Shown here: positions 9,959 through 19,253 of the stretch, in pieces
Layout of the letters: the number at the start of each line of letters is the position of its first letter
Numbering within the stretch: position 1 is the first letter of the stretch
NCBI RefSeq assembly: GCF_017888565.1
Contig: NZ_JAGHFX010000058.1
Location: 62,001 to 126,000, forward strand
Reading direction: 5' to 3'
DNA length: 64,000 bases
Source of the DNA: Clostridium sp.
GTDB taxonomy: Bacteria; Bacillota; Clostridia; Clostridiales; Clostridiaceae
Position numbers and translations under genes: made by a program
Notes under the pieces: generated by a model
Told to the model about the DNA's origin: nothing
The model's input: the letters and a program-made list of their open reading frames with translations, nothing else
The model's database searches: none

Positions 9959-10510
9959 TTAAGGATGAAAAGAAATAATATCATTTATAATTTTAGCTAT
10001 TTCTTTAGGTGATTCCTTTAAATCTTTTTCTAGCCATGTTTGAATAACTGAAACAACTCCACCTATAGCGTATTTTATAAAATAATCTAAAAATACTTCA
10101 TTAACTTGAGAATTGTTAACAAGCTTATCAATTTGAGCCTTATTTGCTACATAGATAATACGATCCATAATATTATTTTCCATATGTTTACTAAATAATA
10201 TCTTACACAACTCTTTATTTTCTTTGATTAATTCAAGAGCTTTAAGTAATAAAACATTATTATAATCTTCAACAGGAGTTTCTTCAATATATTCGGAAAT
10301 CTGATAAAATAATTCATCTTCTATTGATTTAAGTAGGTCATAAGCATCCTTATAATGAGCATAAAAAGTGCCTCTATTAATATCTGATTTTTTACATATA
10401 TCAGTAACAGTAATTTCATGAATTTTTCTATGTTGAAGCAAATCAATTAAACTTTCTTTAATTATTTTTTTAGTATATAAAGTTCTTCTATTTCCTTTAA
10501 TTCCTGCCAT
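9959..10510 (-). CDS. TetR/AcrR-family repressor
   Basis: 183-residue regulator with the TetR DNA-binding helix-turn-helix at the N-terminus (TKKIIKESLIDLL, then ITVTDICKKSDINRGTFYAHY). A helical ligand/dimer domain fills the rest and resembles the C-terminal domain of the clostridial DhaS-like group. It is transcribed away from the ABC ATPase and permease genes, 214 bases apart, the standard layout for a repressor controlling a neighbouring transporter. The inducer cannot be read from the sequence. The start Met-Ala-Gly has AAAAGGAT upstream. Confidence 0.85.
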   Translation of the reverse strand: MAGIKGNRRTLYTKKIIKESLIDLLQHRKIHEITVTDICKKSDINRGTFYAHYKDAYDLLKSIEDELFYQISEYIEETPVEDYNNVLLLKALELIKENKELCKILFSKHMENNIMDRIIYVANKAQIDKLVNNSQVNEVFLDYFIKYAIGGVVSVIQTWLEKDLKESPKEIAKIINDIISFHP

Positions 10511-10583
10511 TTAAATCATCCTTTTAAGTATTTATTAAAAATTAAATATATGTTAATAAATAAACAAAAATAACAAAAGTGTA

Positions 10584-10688
10584 TATTTAATAACATTACG
10601 AAAATATATGATTATTGTAACTACATTATATTTTAATTATACTAAGTATTGTAGTATTAAGCAAACAAGATGTCTATTTAATAACATT
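10584..10688. promoter_or_regulatory. Shared control region of TetR and ABC genes, repeated sites
   Basis: The 14-mer TATTTAATAACATT occurs twice as a direct repeat (10584-10597 and 10675-10688). Between the copies lies an inverted repeat, ATACTA-N7-TAGTAT (10639-10657). Either could bind the divergently encoded TetR protein. No promoter hexamers stand out clearly. The sites are seen directly; their use is inferred. Confidence 0.4.
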
Positions 10689-10724
10689 TAGTATTTTGAA
10701 TAGATAAGGATAAGGGAGAGAAAA

Positions 10725-11426
10725 ATGTCATATATAGAAATAAGAGATGAATATAAAAGATACAAAGTTGGAGAAAACACTATAATAGCAAATAACGGTA
10801 TTGATTTTTCAATAGAAAAAGGAGAATTTGTTATTATTTTAGGACCCAGTGGAGCTGGAAAAACAACTGTACTAAATATACTTGGAGGAATGGATACTTG
10901 TGATGAAGGTAAGGTAATTATTGATGATGTTGATATATCAAAGTTTAACAATAAACAGCTTACAAATTATAGAAGATATGATGTGGGATTTGTATTTCAA
11001 TTTTATAATTTAGTACAAAATTTAACTGCAAAAGAAAATGTGGAACTTGCTACGCAAATTACAAAAAATGCTTTAGATGTTGATAGAACTCTTGAGTTAG
11101 TTGGACTTGGTCATAGAAAAGGTAATTTTCCATCTCAGTTATCAGGAGGAGAACAGCAAAGAGTAGCAATAGCTAGAGCAATAGCAAAAAATCCTAAATT
11201 ACTTTTGTGTGATGAGCCAACTGGTGCCCTTGACTATAAAACAGGTAAGCAGATTTTAAAGACTTTGCAAGATACATGTAAAAATACAGGAACAACGGTA
11301 ATTGTTATAACACATAATTCAGCACTTGCACCAATTGCAGATAGAGTTATAAGAATTAAGGATGCAAAGGTTCAAAGTATTGAAGTAAATGAAAATCCTG
11401 TTTCAGTTGATTCTATAGAGTGGTAG
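10725..11426 (+). CDS. ABC transporter ATPase, MacB/LolD type
   Basis: 233-residue ATP-binding subunit. Walker A is GPSGAGKTT (about 44), the Q loop is FQFYNL, the signature [15 protein letters not shown], Walker [13 protein letters not shown] and the switch His is in VITHNS. It belongs to the MacB/LolD/YknY type that pairs with FtsX-fold permeases acting on envelope substrates or exporting peptides and drugs. The permease starts 10 bases after it. Likely repressed by the divergent TetR protein. Start is preceded by AAGGGAGAG. Confidence 0.9.
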   Translation: MSYIEIRDEYKRYKVGENTIIANNGIDFSIEKGEFVIILGPSGAGKTTVLNILGGMDTCDEGKVIIDDVDISKFNNKQLTNYRRYDVGFVFQFYNLVQNLTAKENVELATQITKNALDVDRTLELVGLGHRKGNFPSQLSGGEQQRVAIARAIAKNPKLLLCDEPTGALDYKTGKQILKTLQDTCKNTGTTVIVITHNSALAPIADRVIRIKDAKVQSIEVNENPVSVDSIEW

Positions 11427-11436
11427 AGGATAAAAA

Positions 11437-14400
11437 ATGAAAAATACAGCATATAAAAAATCAATAACAAGGGAAATATTATCTTCAAAAGCAAGATTCA
11501 TTTCTATATTAGCTATAATATTTTTAGGGGTAGCCTTTTATGCTGGAATAAAATCCACTGGACCAGACTTAAAAGAGTCTATAAATGAATTTTTTAGCGA
11601 ACAAAATTTAATGGATAGCAAGATAGTATCTAGTATAGGGCTTAATGATAATGATTTAAAGTTACTTGAAAATAACGATAAAATTCTAGATTACTATGCA
11701 ACACATAGTGTAGATGTGAATTTAACTAATACAAATAATGTTGTTAGATTTATGGAATATAGTTCAAATGATTCTACCAATATGAATAATCTTATGGTTA
11801 CAGAAGGTAGATTACCTGAAAATAGTGGAGAAATAGCTTTAGATGAAAATGCTTTAAAGGAAAATAAAAATCTAAAAATAGGCGATGATTATATAATAGA
11901 ATCTGATGTAGATTTAGATGAATACTTTAATAAGAAAACTTTTAAGGTTGTTGGATTTGTACAAAGTCCTATGTATATAGAAAATATATCTAGAGGGACA
12001 ACTACTGTTGGAAAAGGAAGTATAGATTATTTTGCAATTTTAAATAGCAGTGATATATCTATGGATGTATACACTGAGATATATGTAAGATTTAAAAATG
12101 TAGAAGATATCGGATCATATAGTGATGAGTATAAAGAAAAGATGGAAGAAAATAATAAATATCTTGAAAATTTATACTCAAATAGAGTTATAGAAAGAAT
12201 TGAAGAAATAAAATTAGAAGCACAAAAAGAACTTGATAAAGCTTATAAAGAAATAGAAGATGGTGAAAAAAAGCTTGAAGATGCACAAAAAGAAATAGAT
12301 GATGGTAAGATTCAACTTAGTGACGGTAAAAATCAATATGAAGAAGCTGTAGAAAAGTACAATCAAGAAATTAAAAATGGTGAATTGAAACTAATTGAAG
12401 GTGAAAAGCAATTAGTTGATGGGCAAAATGAACTAGATAAGCAAAAAGAACAATTTTTAAATGGTGAAATAAAGCTTCAATCAGCTAAAGTTGAACTTGA
12501 TAAAGCGAAACAAGAATTTTTAAATCAAGGAATTGATCCAACTCAAAGTACAAAAGAGTATGAAAATCAAATAGAAGGATTAAATACTTTGATTAGAACA
12601 TATGATGCACTTTCTAAGGATATAAAAGAAACAGCAAGTAATCTTAAAGAAGGTGACAAAATTTCAAATGAGAAAATTCAATATTGGAAAATTGTTATAT
12701 CTAACCCTAGTTTAGGGCTAAATGGTCTAAATGAATTAGTAAATGCTTTAGAACAAAATCCAGCAAATATTTCTTTAGCACTTAATATTTCAAGTAGTAT
12801 AGAAGGTGCTAGTAAAACTTTAAGTGAAAATAAATATAAATTAGAAGTTTTAGTATCTGGAATAATTAAGTATCAGCAAGGAGTAACTGCTTATGAAGAG
12901 CAAGCTCGTATCTTTAATGATGGAAAAGTACAACTTGAAGAGGCCGAAAAGCAATTAGATAAGGCTCAAGAAGAAATTATAAAAGGAAAAGCAGATCTTG
13001 AAGAAGGTAAAAAACAAGGGCAGGTAGAACTTGATAAGGCTGAAAAAGAACTTGAAGATTCAGAACAAAAACTTCTTGACGGAGAAAAGGAGATCAAAGA
13101 AAATAGAGAAAAATTAATAGATGGACGCAAAGAAATAGATGAAGAAAAAGAGAAGTTAAATGATTTAGACGATAGTAAATATTATTTCTTTGACAGAGAG
13201 GATAATCCTGGTTATTTAACTTATAAAGGTTCAATTGACAGTTTAGATAAAATAGCCTCAGTATTTCCTGTATTTTTCTTTTTAGTTGCAGCACTTATAT
13301 GCTTAACTACAATGACTAGAATGGTAGAAGAAAATAGAGTGGAAATAGGAACACTAAAGGCTTTAGGATATAGAGATTTAGAAATAGCTAGAAAATTTAT
13401 AGTTTATGCAGCATTAGCAAGTGTTGCAGGAAGTATAATTGGAATATTAGTTGGAAGTACTATGCTTCCTTATATAATAAAACAAGCATATTCATCTGCA
13501 TTTACTTTACCAGATATAAAAATAAACTTTTATCTATCATATATAATTCAATCTTTAGTGGCATCAATAGTTTGTACAGTAGGAGCAGCTTTAATTGTAT
13601 TAAAAGGAGAATTGCTAGAAAATCCTTCTAATTTAATGAGAACAAAGGCTCCAAAGCTTGGGAAGAAGATATTGTTAGAAAGAATTACACCATTATGGGA
13701 AAGATTAAACTTTAATCAAAAAGTTACTTTTAGAAATCTTTTTAGATATAAGCAAAGAATGTTAATGACAATACTTGGTATATCAGGATGTATGGCTATG
13801 CTTGTAGCAGGGTTAGCTCTTGAAAAATCTAATTCTTCAGTTATGGATATTCAATTTGATAAATTAATAAAATATGATGCTATGGTTGTATTTAATGATA
13901 AGAATATTGAAAAAGAAACTGAAGAATACAGTGAATCTTTAAAGAACTTGAAAGGATATGAAAGTAGCTTAAATATTTACCAAGATTCAGTTACATTTAC
14001 TAAAGAAGGTATAAGTAAGCAAACTGCCACTATGTATGTACCTGAAAATACAGATGACTTAAATGATTATATATTATTAAATGATAGAGAAAGTGGTACA
14101 CAGTACAAACTATCAAATAATGGTGTAATTATAAATGAAAAACTTGCAAAAATTTTAAATGCATCTGTGGGTGATAATATAATTGTAACAGATTCGGATA
14201 ATAATGATCATGAAGTTAAAGTAGATAATATAATAGAAAATTATGCTGGACATTATATATATTTATCACCAGCATATTATAAAGAAATATTTAATAATGA
14301 TCCAATATATAATGCACAGTTACTAAAATTAAATTCAGATAGAGAAGATGATAGTAAATTATCTACTACTCTTATGGATAATGATAAAGTAATAAATGTT

Positions 14401-14844
14401 ACACTTGCTTCAAAGATGAGAAGTTTAAGTGAATCTGCTGATTTAGGATTAGTTATGATAGTAATAATAGTTGCTTCAGGAAGTTTAGCTTTTGTTGTAT
14501 TATATAACCTAATTAATATAAATGTATCTGAACGTATAAGAGAAATATCCACAATAAAGGTATTAGGCTTTTATGATAGTGAGGTAGCAATGTATATATT
14601 TAGAGAAAATATAATACTAACGATACTAGGAATACTTGCAGGTTCATTCCTTGGGAAAATATTATATGTATTTTTAGTAAGTACAGCAGAAATGGATAAT
14701 ATGATGATGATACCAACTGTAGACATTATTGGTTATATAATTTCTGGGTTAATTACAATGTTTTTTGCCATATTAGTTATGATAATGATGCATTTAAAAC
14801 TAAAAAAAGTAAATATGGTAGATGCATTGAAATCTATAGAATAA
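11437..14844 (+). CDS. FtsX-family ABC permease with long coiled coil
   Basis: 1135-residue membrane protein, partner of the preceding ATPase. One membrane helix near residue 20-45 precedes a large outside domain. Within it, about 255-580 is a charged heptad-rich coiled coil with recurring DGEKKLEDAQKEI-like units. The first FtsX domain follows (about 625-740, EIGTLKALGYRDLEIA), a further helix near 785, a second outside domain, and the second FtsX domain (about 1010-1135, EISTIKVLGFYDSEVA). The two near-copies of the FtsX motif show the usual internal duplication. Such permeases do not form a channel but transmit ATP hydrolysis to extracellular work. Substrate unknown. A hairpin follows the gene. 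Confidence 0.88.
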   Translation: MKNTAYKKSITREILSSKARFISILAIIFLGVAFYAGIKSTGPDLKESINEFFSEQNLMDSKIVSSIGLNDNDLKLLENNDKILDYYATHSVDVNLTNTNNVVRFMEYSSNDSTNMNNLMVTEGRLPENSGEIALDENALKENKNLKIGDDYIIESDVDLDEYFNKKTFKVVGFVQSPMYIENISRGTTTVGKGSIDYFAILNSSDISMDVYTEIYVRFKNVEDIGSYSDEYKEKMEENNKYLENLYSNRVIERIEEIKLEAQKELDKAYKEIEDGEKKLEDAQKEIDDGKIQLSDGKNQYEEAVEKYNQEIKNGELKLIEGEKQLVDGQNELDKQKEQFLNGEIKLQSAKVELDKAKQEFLNQGIDPTQSTKEYENQIEGLNTLIRTYDALSKDIKETASNLKEGDKISNEKIQYWKIVISNPSLGLNGLNELVNALEQNPANISLALNISSSIEGASKTLSENKYKLEVLVSGIIKYQQGVTAYEEQARIFNDGKVQLEEAEKQLDKAQEEIIKGKADLEEGKKQGQVELDKAEKELEDSEQKLLDGEKEIKENREKLIDGRKEIDEEKEKLNDLDDSKYYFFDREDNPGYLTYKGSIDSLDKIASVFPVFFFLVAALICLTTMTRMVEENRVEIGTLKALGYRDLEIARKFIVYAALASVAGSIIGILVGSTMLPYIIKQAYSSAFTLPDIKINFYLSYIIQSLVASIVCTVGAALIVLKGELLENPSNLMRTKAPKLGKKILLERITPLWERLNFNQKVTFRNLFRYKQRMLMTILGISGCMAMLVAGLALEKSNSSVMDIQFDKLIKYDAMVVFNDKNIEKETEEYSESLKNLKGYESSLNIYQDSVTFTKEGISKQTATMYVPENTDDLNDYILLNDRESGTQYKLSNNGVIINEKLAKILNASVGDNIIVTDSDNNDHEVKVDNIIENYAGHYIYLSPAYYKEIFNNDPIYNAQLLKLNSDREDDSKLSTTLMDNDKVINVTLASKMRSLSESADLGLVMIVIIVASGSLAFVVLYNLININVSERIREISTIKVLGFYDSEVAMYIFRENIILTILGILAGSFLGKILYVFLVSTAEMDNMMMIPTVDIIGYIISGLITMFFAILVMIMMHLKLKKVNMVDALKSIE

Positions 14845-14852
14845 AAGTCATA

Positions 14853-14885
14853 CTAAAGGGGGTCGCGTTTCGCGATTCCCTTTAG
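14853..14885 (+). terminator. Strong GC-capped hairpin after ABC operon
   Basis: CTAAAGGG(gg)TCGCG, loop TTT, CGCGA(tt)CCCTTTAG. A very stable stem in an AT-rich setting, though the T run after it is poor, so termination is likely but not certain. Confidence 0.7.
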
Positions 14886-15080
14886 CTATTAATATTTTAA
14901 TTTACTTATAGCCAGATTATGAGTAAGTTTTTTTATTATTTAGAGTAGATTACTTATGATATTTTTATAAGAAAATAAAAAGCTAGGATTAAATATATAT
15001 TAATTAATGGTTAGTAACATAATTATAACTGTGTAATATAATATAACATAAGGTTTTTAATAATTTTGAGGTGATTCAAG

Positions 15081-15623
15081 ATGTTAAATGATTATTGTTT
15101 TAATAATGAATTAGAATTTAAATCATTAATATTTAATGCTGGAACAATGAATGATGCCGAAGAAACTTCACCTGATACTGTACCTCTTGGAAGTGCTAAT
15201 TCAAGTATTAGGATACTAGGATGGCTTCTTCCTCAAGGGGATACAGATGAGTATTCACTAACTTTTAGTGTTCCAAGGGATGCTAGAAGGGCTAGAAGGG
15301 CTAAAGTATTTGTTCATTTATTAACTGACAACTCCAATACCCCAACTGGAAATAGGTTTGCAATCAGACTTTCATCATTATTTACTAGGGCTAATGGGGT
15401 AGTAAATATAGCAGATTTAAGGACTATTGACAGAGTTAATATTCCAATACAAAATTCACCAGGAAATTTTCAATATAATCATTATGTATTAGAGTTTGAA
15501 TTAAATAATGTTATTAGGACAGAAGATTTTGCTCTTTTAAGTGTTGCACGTATTGCATCCAATAATGACTATGCTGGTGCATTACTTTTAACAAGTATAG
15601 AATTTAGATATTTAAGCAATTAA
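15081..15623 (+). CDS. Conserved-looking protein of unknown function
   Basis: 180 residues, not recognised. No signal peptide and no membrane segment. The middle and end alternate short hydrophobic strands with polar turns (VFVHLLTD, FAIRLSSLF, YVLEFELNN, SIEFRYL), suggesting a beta-sandwich. An RRARRA stretch comes from a short tandem repeat in the DNA. It stands alone between two hairpins. GAGGTG is well placed before the ATG, so I accept it as real. A spore-surface or similar structural role is possible but I have no motif for it. Confidence 0.7.
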   Translation: MLNDYCFNNELEFKSLIFNAGTMNDAEETSPDTVPLGSANSSIRILGWLLPQGDTDEYSLTFSVPRDARRARRAKVFVHLLTDNSNTPTGNRFAIRLSSLFTRANGVVNIADLRTIDRVNIPIQNSPGNFQYNHYVLEFELNNVIRTEDFALLSVARIASNNDYAGALLLTSIEFRYLSN

Positions 15624-15648
15624 GAAAAAAGTTAATTAAAAATAATTG

Positions 15649-15760
15649 GGCTGTCACACAGTTAAAAATGTAGAATGTATAATGAATTTAAGTTTTTCAT
15701 TATGAAACACTAATTTCATTTTAAGTTTTACATTAAACGGCTGTCTGTGATAGCCTTTGT
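15649..15760 (+). terminator. Long hairpin of the GGCTGTC family
   Basis: GGCTGTCACA at the left pairs with TGTGATAGCC at the right, followed by TTTGTT. The loop of about 85 bases contains a further imperfect hairpin (TGTA.. to TACA). Hairpins with the same GGCTGTC core recur at 32130 and 54348. Confidence 0.6.
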
Positions 15761-15895
15761 TATTAAATTTAAAATTTTAAATTTTAAGTTTTAATTTTTT
15801 AATCTAATTTTAATCTTTCTTATATTTTAGATTAATCTTCAGACAGTATTATATAACCATGATGAATGATTAACAAATACATGGAGGTAAATCAA

Positions 15896-16438
15896 ATGGA
15901 AAGAAATGAAATGATTGAAATTATAATTGCAAAGGCTAATGTAACTCGTGAAGAGGCAATAGAAGTATTAGAAAAGTGCAACTGGGATGTTGTAGATTCT
16001 ATTATATATTTAGAGAGAAATGGAAAAATAGAAAATAATGAAACTACTACAATAATTGAGGTTAAAGAAGAAGATCAAAAGCAAGAAAAAAAGGAAAAGA
16101 GTAAAAAGCATGAAGAAAGATATGGTGGAATTGGTGAAATAATAGGTAGAATATTTAAGTTTGTAGGTAAAGTTATAAAAAAGGGAAATGAGAATTATTT
16201 TGAGATTAAAAAAGAAAATGAAAAGCCAATAAGAATACCATTAACAATATCAATACTTTTATTAGTATTTTTATCTGTACCAACTCTGGTATTATTAGTA
16301 ATTGGATTATTCTGTGGATATAAATATTCATTAGTTGGTTCGAACATCAATTATTATGGAGTAAATAATGTTTTTGAAAAAGTATCAGAATCAGCAGATA
16401 CTATTAAAAAGGACTTTAAAGAAGGATATGAAAAATAA
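15896..16438 (+). CDS. UBA-like plus DUF4342 membrane protein, paralogue 1
   Basis: The first 45 residues form a UBA/EF-Ts-like three-helix domain (KANVTREEAIEVLEKCNWDVVDSIIYLE). A lysine/glutamate-rich linker follows, then the DUF4342 region with RYGGIGEIIGRIFKF and one long hydrophobic helix (TISILLLVFLSVPTLVLLVIG). The C-terminus is charged. The track begins at 15866, but GGAGG is at 15883-15887, so ATG 15896 is used (180 residues). A paralogue at 18041 is joined to a two-component system. This copy stands alone, with about 450 bases of hairpin and repeat sequence after it. Function unknown; a membrane-associated regulatory partner of kinases is inference. Confidence 0.8.
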   Translation: MERNEMIEIIIAKANVTREEAIEVLEKCNWDVVDSIIYLERNGKIENNETTTIIEVKEEDQKQEKKEKSKKHEERYGGIGEIIGRIFKFVGKVIKKGNENYFEIKKENEKPIRIPLTISILLLVFLSVPTLVLLVIGLFCGYKYSLVGSNINYYGVNNVFEKVSESADTIKKDFKEGYEK

Positions 16439-16597
16439 TGGAAAAATCAAAGAGCGAAAGAATGAAAAGGTTAAGCATGTTTTGCTTTGCAAAACTAAGA
16501 TTAAATTAGTGTAAAGCACATTTTTATTCAAAAATCCTTAATTTTCTGATTTTTATATAATATCGAATACAATTCTAATTTAATAATCTAAATTGAA

Positions 16598-16767
16598 AAT
16601 ATAAGATGGAGAAAGAATCACTACTATGCCAAGGGTTTTGGTTAACTCGCTGTGTTCAAACAATTAGGCGATACTTAGGCCTAGTAGTTCTTTCTTAGCC
16701 CAGTGTTTCTACTTGCTCGCTATATGCTTAGTTCACATATCCTATTTATCCTTGCCAATTTTAAATT
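16598..16767 (-). repeat. Dispersed hairpin repeat, copy A (short, inverted)
   Basis: Reverse complement is collinear with copies at 39170 and 50994: GGCAAGGATAAATAG, AAGCATATA, then AAGAACTACTAGGC, AATTGTTTGAAC, CAGCGAGTTAAC and TTGGCATAGTAGT. The inner AACTACTA/TAGTAGT arms fold back on each other. This copy is about 170 bases, lacking the second half present in B and C. The element abuts the decayed gene to its right. A 36-base flank, starting GATTTTTATATAATAT at 16548, is also found to the left of copy B. No coding frame is credible. Resembles a MITE or a structured intergenic repeat. Confidence 0.7.
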
Positions 16768-16774
16768 TAATAGT

Positions 16775-17113
16775 GAAAAAGGGGAGAGTATCTTATTTAT
16801 CATTATTAAACTAATGACAATTCCGTTACCTAAGCTTATAACATTTATAGATATACTAGTTCCACCTAATAATAATATATATACAGGCAATAAAAGTAAT
16901 TTATGTAGATGTAAATTTTATATTATTAAATGAATTTCATATTTCACTTAAATGGACTTGTATAAATACTAAAAACAACATTATTGTTAATGATGGCATA
17001 ATTAAATATTATGAATAAATTTGTATAGGAGCTATTTCACCAAGTAGAATTCCAAACAAAACCATCAGAAAAATAATAAAACTTTGAAACTTATTTATCT
17101 TTTCAACTAGCAA
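16775..17113 (-). pseudogene. Decayed arsenite permease/bile acid symporter-like gene
   Basis: On the minus strand a single frame from a TTG at 17113 reads KINKFQSFIIFLMVLFGILL, then a stop, then LIMPSLTIMLFLVFIQVHL, a stop, NSFNNIKFTST, a stop, ITFIA. That spacing of two hydrophobic helices and a NIKFT motif is what the first 90 residues of Acr3/BASS-family arsenic resistance permeases look like. Further left, another frame gives LLLGGTSISINVISLGNGI. AAGGAG just precedes the start. At least three in-frame stops plus truncation mean no function. The ORF-track entry at 16703 on the plus strand overlaps this and is not real. Confidence 0.6.
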
Positions 17114-17225
17114 TCTCCTTTAATTCTAATACAGTACTATTCAATTTTCAAAGCTCGAGTCTATTTATTATTTTGTATATTTAATGTCTATGCGCACAAA
17201 CTAGTTTTGAAAGGTGGTTGTTATA

Positions 17226-17540
17226 ATGAGAAAGTTTATTTTTATGCTTTTAATTTCTTTTTCTTTATCTTTTGGTATATTTACTCAATCAGCATATGCT
17301 GTAAACATATTTGATGAAGGAGTCTATCAAGTTTCTGACTTTAATTTATCACCAGAGAATAAATATATAGTACAAAATATTTCTGAAACTGATAGTATTT
17401 ACTTACAAGTATTTGATGAAAATCAAATAATCCTTCAATCTATTCGTCTTCCTCCTAAATCAGATAAATTTAACTTAACCGCTTTAAAGCCAGACTATAG
17501 AATTGTAATAGTTGGTAAAGGAAATATTTATATATCTTAG
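17226..17540 (+). CDS. Small secreted protein, unknown function
   Basis: 104 residues. A signal peptide (MRKFIFMLLISFSLSFGIF, cleavage likely after SAYA) precedes about 78 residues with alternating strands (YIVQNISETDSIYLQVFDEN, RIVIVGKGNIYIS), probably a small beta domain. The track uses GTG 17214, which is inside the AAAGGTGG ribosome binding site, so ATG 17226 is chosen. It stands alone and is followed by a small hairpin. The family is not recognised. Confidence 0.7.
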   Translation: MRKFIFMLLISFSLSFGIFTQSAYAVNIFDEGVYQVSDFNLSPENKYIVQNISETDSIYLQVFDENQIILQSIRLPPKSDKFNLTALKPDYRIVIVGKGNIYIS

Positions 17541-17578
17541 TCTAGTTCTAATTTCCATTATATTTCTAACTATATAGA

Positions 17579-17612
17579 GTGGATTACTTATGTAGTCCAT
17601 TCAATTTTTATT
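17579..17612 (+). terminator. Terminator after small secreted protein gene
   Basis: GGATTAC and GTAGTCC pair around TTAT (one wobble), followed by ATTCAATTTTTATTT. Confidence 0.65.
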
Positions 17613-18040
17613 TGAATTATGATCTAAAACATACCGCATACTCTTAATATTAATAATGAAGCATTTTAATACGTTATGTATTTTATTTAATATTAATTTA
17701 TAAACTATACTTTAATATTTTTCTTTTTATTTAAAGTTTAGTCCAAAATTAAATATCATACTCATACACATCTTTTATTTATAAAATTCCACTTTTATGC
17801 CTTAATTTATCTATATAATTTTATATGAATTATAACATTTTTTTATAAAGGCTGTACTATTGAATTTTCAAGGAACAAATCATATTAATTACTTAGCAAT
17901 AAATTCAAATTATCTACCAGATATTTATTTGTAAAATTATAATACAATTTATTTAAAAATTAATATACTTATAGCAAGTAAAATAGTAAAATTTAAATAA
18001 TATATGTTATTCTTTAAGCCATAGATATGGAGGTCTATTT
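17613..18040. other. AT-rich gap with rRNA-spacer-like 22-mer
   Basis: No coding frame seen. CTGTACTATTGAATTTTCAA at 17852 nearly repeats a sequence at 17132. Read on the minus strand both resemble the TTTGAAAATTGAATA motif common in Firmicutes rRNA spacers. The gene at 18041 has ATGGAGG before its ATG. Confidence 0.35.
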
Positions 18041-18580
18041 ATGGAGAAAATTAAATTAATAGATAAATTAAGAGAAAAAACGAATATAAGTTATGAAGAA
18101 GCCAAAACAGTTTTAGAAAATAATAATTGGGATATATTAGATGCTTTATTATATTTAGAAGAGCTTGGGAGAGTAGAAAAACCTTCTATTAGCATTTTTT
18201 ATACTAATGAATCAAGGTATGGTGGGGAAAGTCAAGTAATTAGAAATAATAAGGAATATAAGCATGAAGCTCCAAATAGCTTTCAAGGAGTTTTTGAGAC
18301 TATATGTAAGTTTATAGATATTGGTAATAATATTTTCTTGCAAATAAAAAAGAAGGATAAAATATTTTTAAAGATTCCCCTTACAGTAGTTGCTATACTT
18401 TCATTTTTTATGTTTTGGATTATTATACCTTTAATTATTGTTGGATTATTTTTTGATATAGAATTTTATGTATATGCAAATAGCATTAATACAGATAAGA
18501 TTAATAAAGTATTAAATGAGATTTCAGAGTACGTAAAAGATATAAAAGAGAAGTTTAAAAAGGGTGTTAAGAATGATTAA
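18041..18580 (+). CDS. UBA-like plus DUF4342 membrane protein, paralogue 2
   Basis: 179 residues with the same plan as the gene at 15896: UBA/EF-Ts-like helices (KTNISYEEAKTVLENNNWDILDALLYLE), a linker with SRYGGE, a DUF4342 segment (FLQIKKKDKIFLKIPLTVVA), one hydrophobic stretch (ILSFFMFWIIIPLIIVGLFF) and a charged tail. Its stop overlaps the start of the response regulator by 8 bases, so the three genes to 20496 form a translationally coupled operon. The protein may modulate the membrane kinase encoded two genes later; that is inference from coupling. Confidence 0.82.
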   Translation: MEKIKLIDKLREKTNISYEEAKTVLENNNWDILDALLYLEELGRVEKPSISIFYTNESRYGGESQVIRNNKEYKHEAPNSFQGVFETICKFIDIGNNIFLQIKKKDKIFLKIPLTVVAILSFFMFWIIIPLIIVGLFFDIEFYVYANSINTDKINKVLNEISEYVKDIKEKFKKGVKND

Positions 18581-19253
18581 GATTTTAATAGTTGAAGATG
18601 AAGAAAAATTATCAAGATTTATTGAGCTTGAGTTAAAACATGAAGGATATGAAATAGTAAAAGCTAATAATGGTAGAACAGGTCTTGAAATTGCAGAAAA
18701 AGGTGAAGTGGATTTGGTTCTTCTTGATATAATGCTTCCAGAACTTAATGGACTTGAAGTATTAAGAAGGCTTAGAAAGATTTCCGATATTCCGGTTATA
18801 ATGCTTACTGCAAGAGATGCAGTTATGGATAAAGTATCAGGCCTTGATGCAGGTGCAGATGATTATATAACTAAGCCATTTGCAATAGAAGAGTTACTTG
18901 CAAGGATAAGAACAGCACTTAAAAAGAGAATACTTACAGTAAAAAAGGATGAAGACATAATAAGATGTGGTTTATTATCCTTAGATAAAATGAAACATAA
19001 AGTAATGTATGATAGCACAGAAATAGAGCTTACTAATAGAGAGTTTAATTTATTACAAATATTAATGGAAAATAAGAATATAGTTCTAACTAGAAGTACA
19101 CTTATGGAGAAGGTATGTGGATATGATTATATTGGAGAAACAAATGTTATAGATGTTTATGTAAGATATTTAAGAACAAAAATAGATGATGTTTTTAAGG
19201 TGAAAATAATAACTACAGTTCGTGGTGTGGGGTACGTAATTAAAGATGAGTAA
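18573..19253 (+). CDS. OmpR-family response regulator
   Basis: 226 residues. Receiver domain (about 1-115) with acidic pocket EDEE, phospho-acceptor Asp52 in LVLLDIMLP, Thr in MLTARDA and Lys in ITKPF. Winged-helix DNA-binding domain (about 130-225) with LTNREFNLLQILMENKN and VRGVGYVI. The track starts at GTG 18564, but AAAGGG there is better read as the ribosome binding site of ATG 18573. The gene overlaps the DUF4342 gene before it and the kinase after it. Targets unknown; autoregulation is usual for the family. Confidence 0.92.
   Translation: MIKILIVEDEEKLSRFIELELKHEGYEIVKANNGRTGLEIAEKGEVDLVLLDIMLPELNGLEVLRRLRKISDIPVIMLTARDAVMDKVSGLDAGADDYITKPFAIEELLARIRTALKKRILTVKKDEDIIRCGLLSLDKMKHKVMYDSTEIELTNREFNLLQILMENKNIVLTRSTLMEKVCGYDYIGETNVIDVYVRYLRTKIDDVFKVKIITTVRGVGYVIKDE

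Noticed and set aside
16703-16933. 76-residue plus-strand ORF
   Set aside because: It starts in repeat copy A and runs antisense over the decayed permease gene, with no ribosome binding site and no family resemblance.
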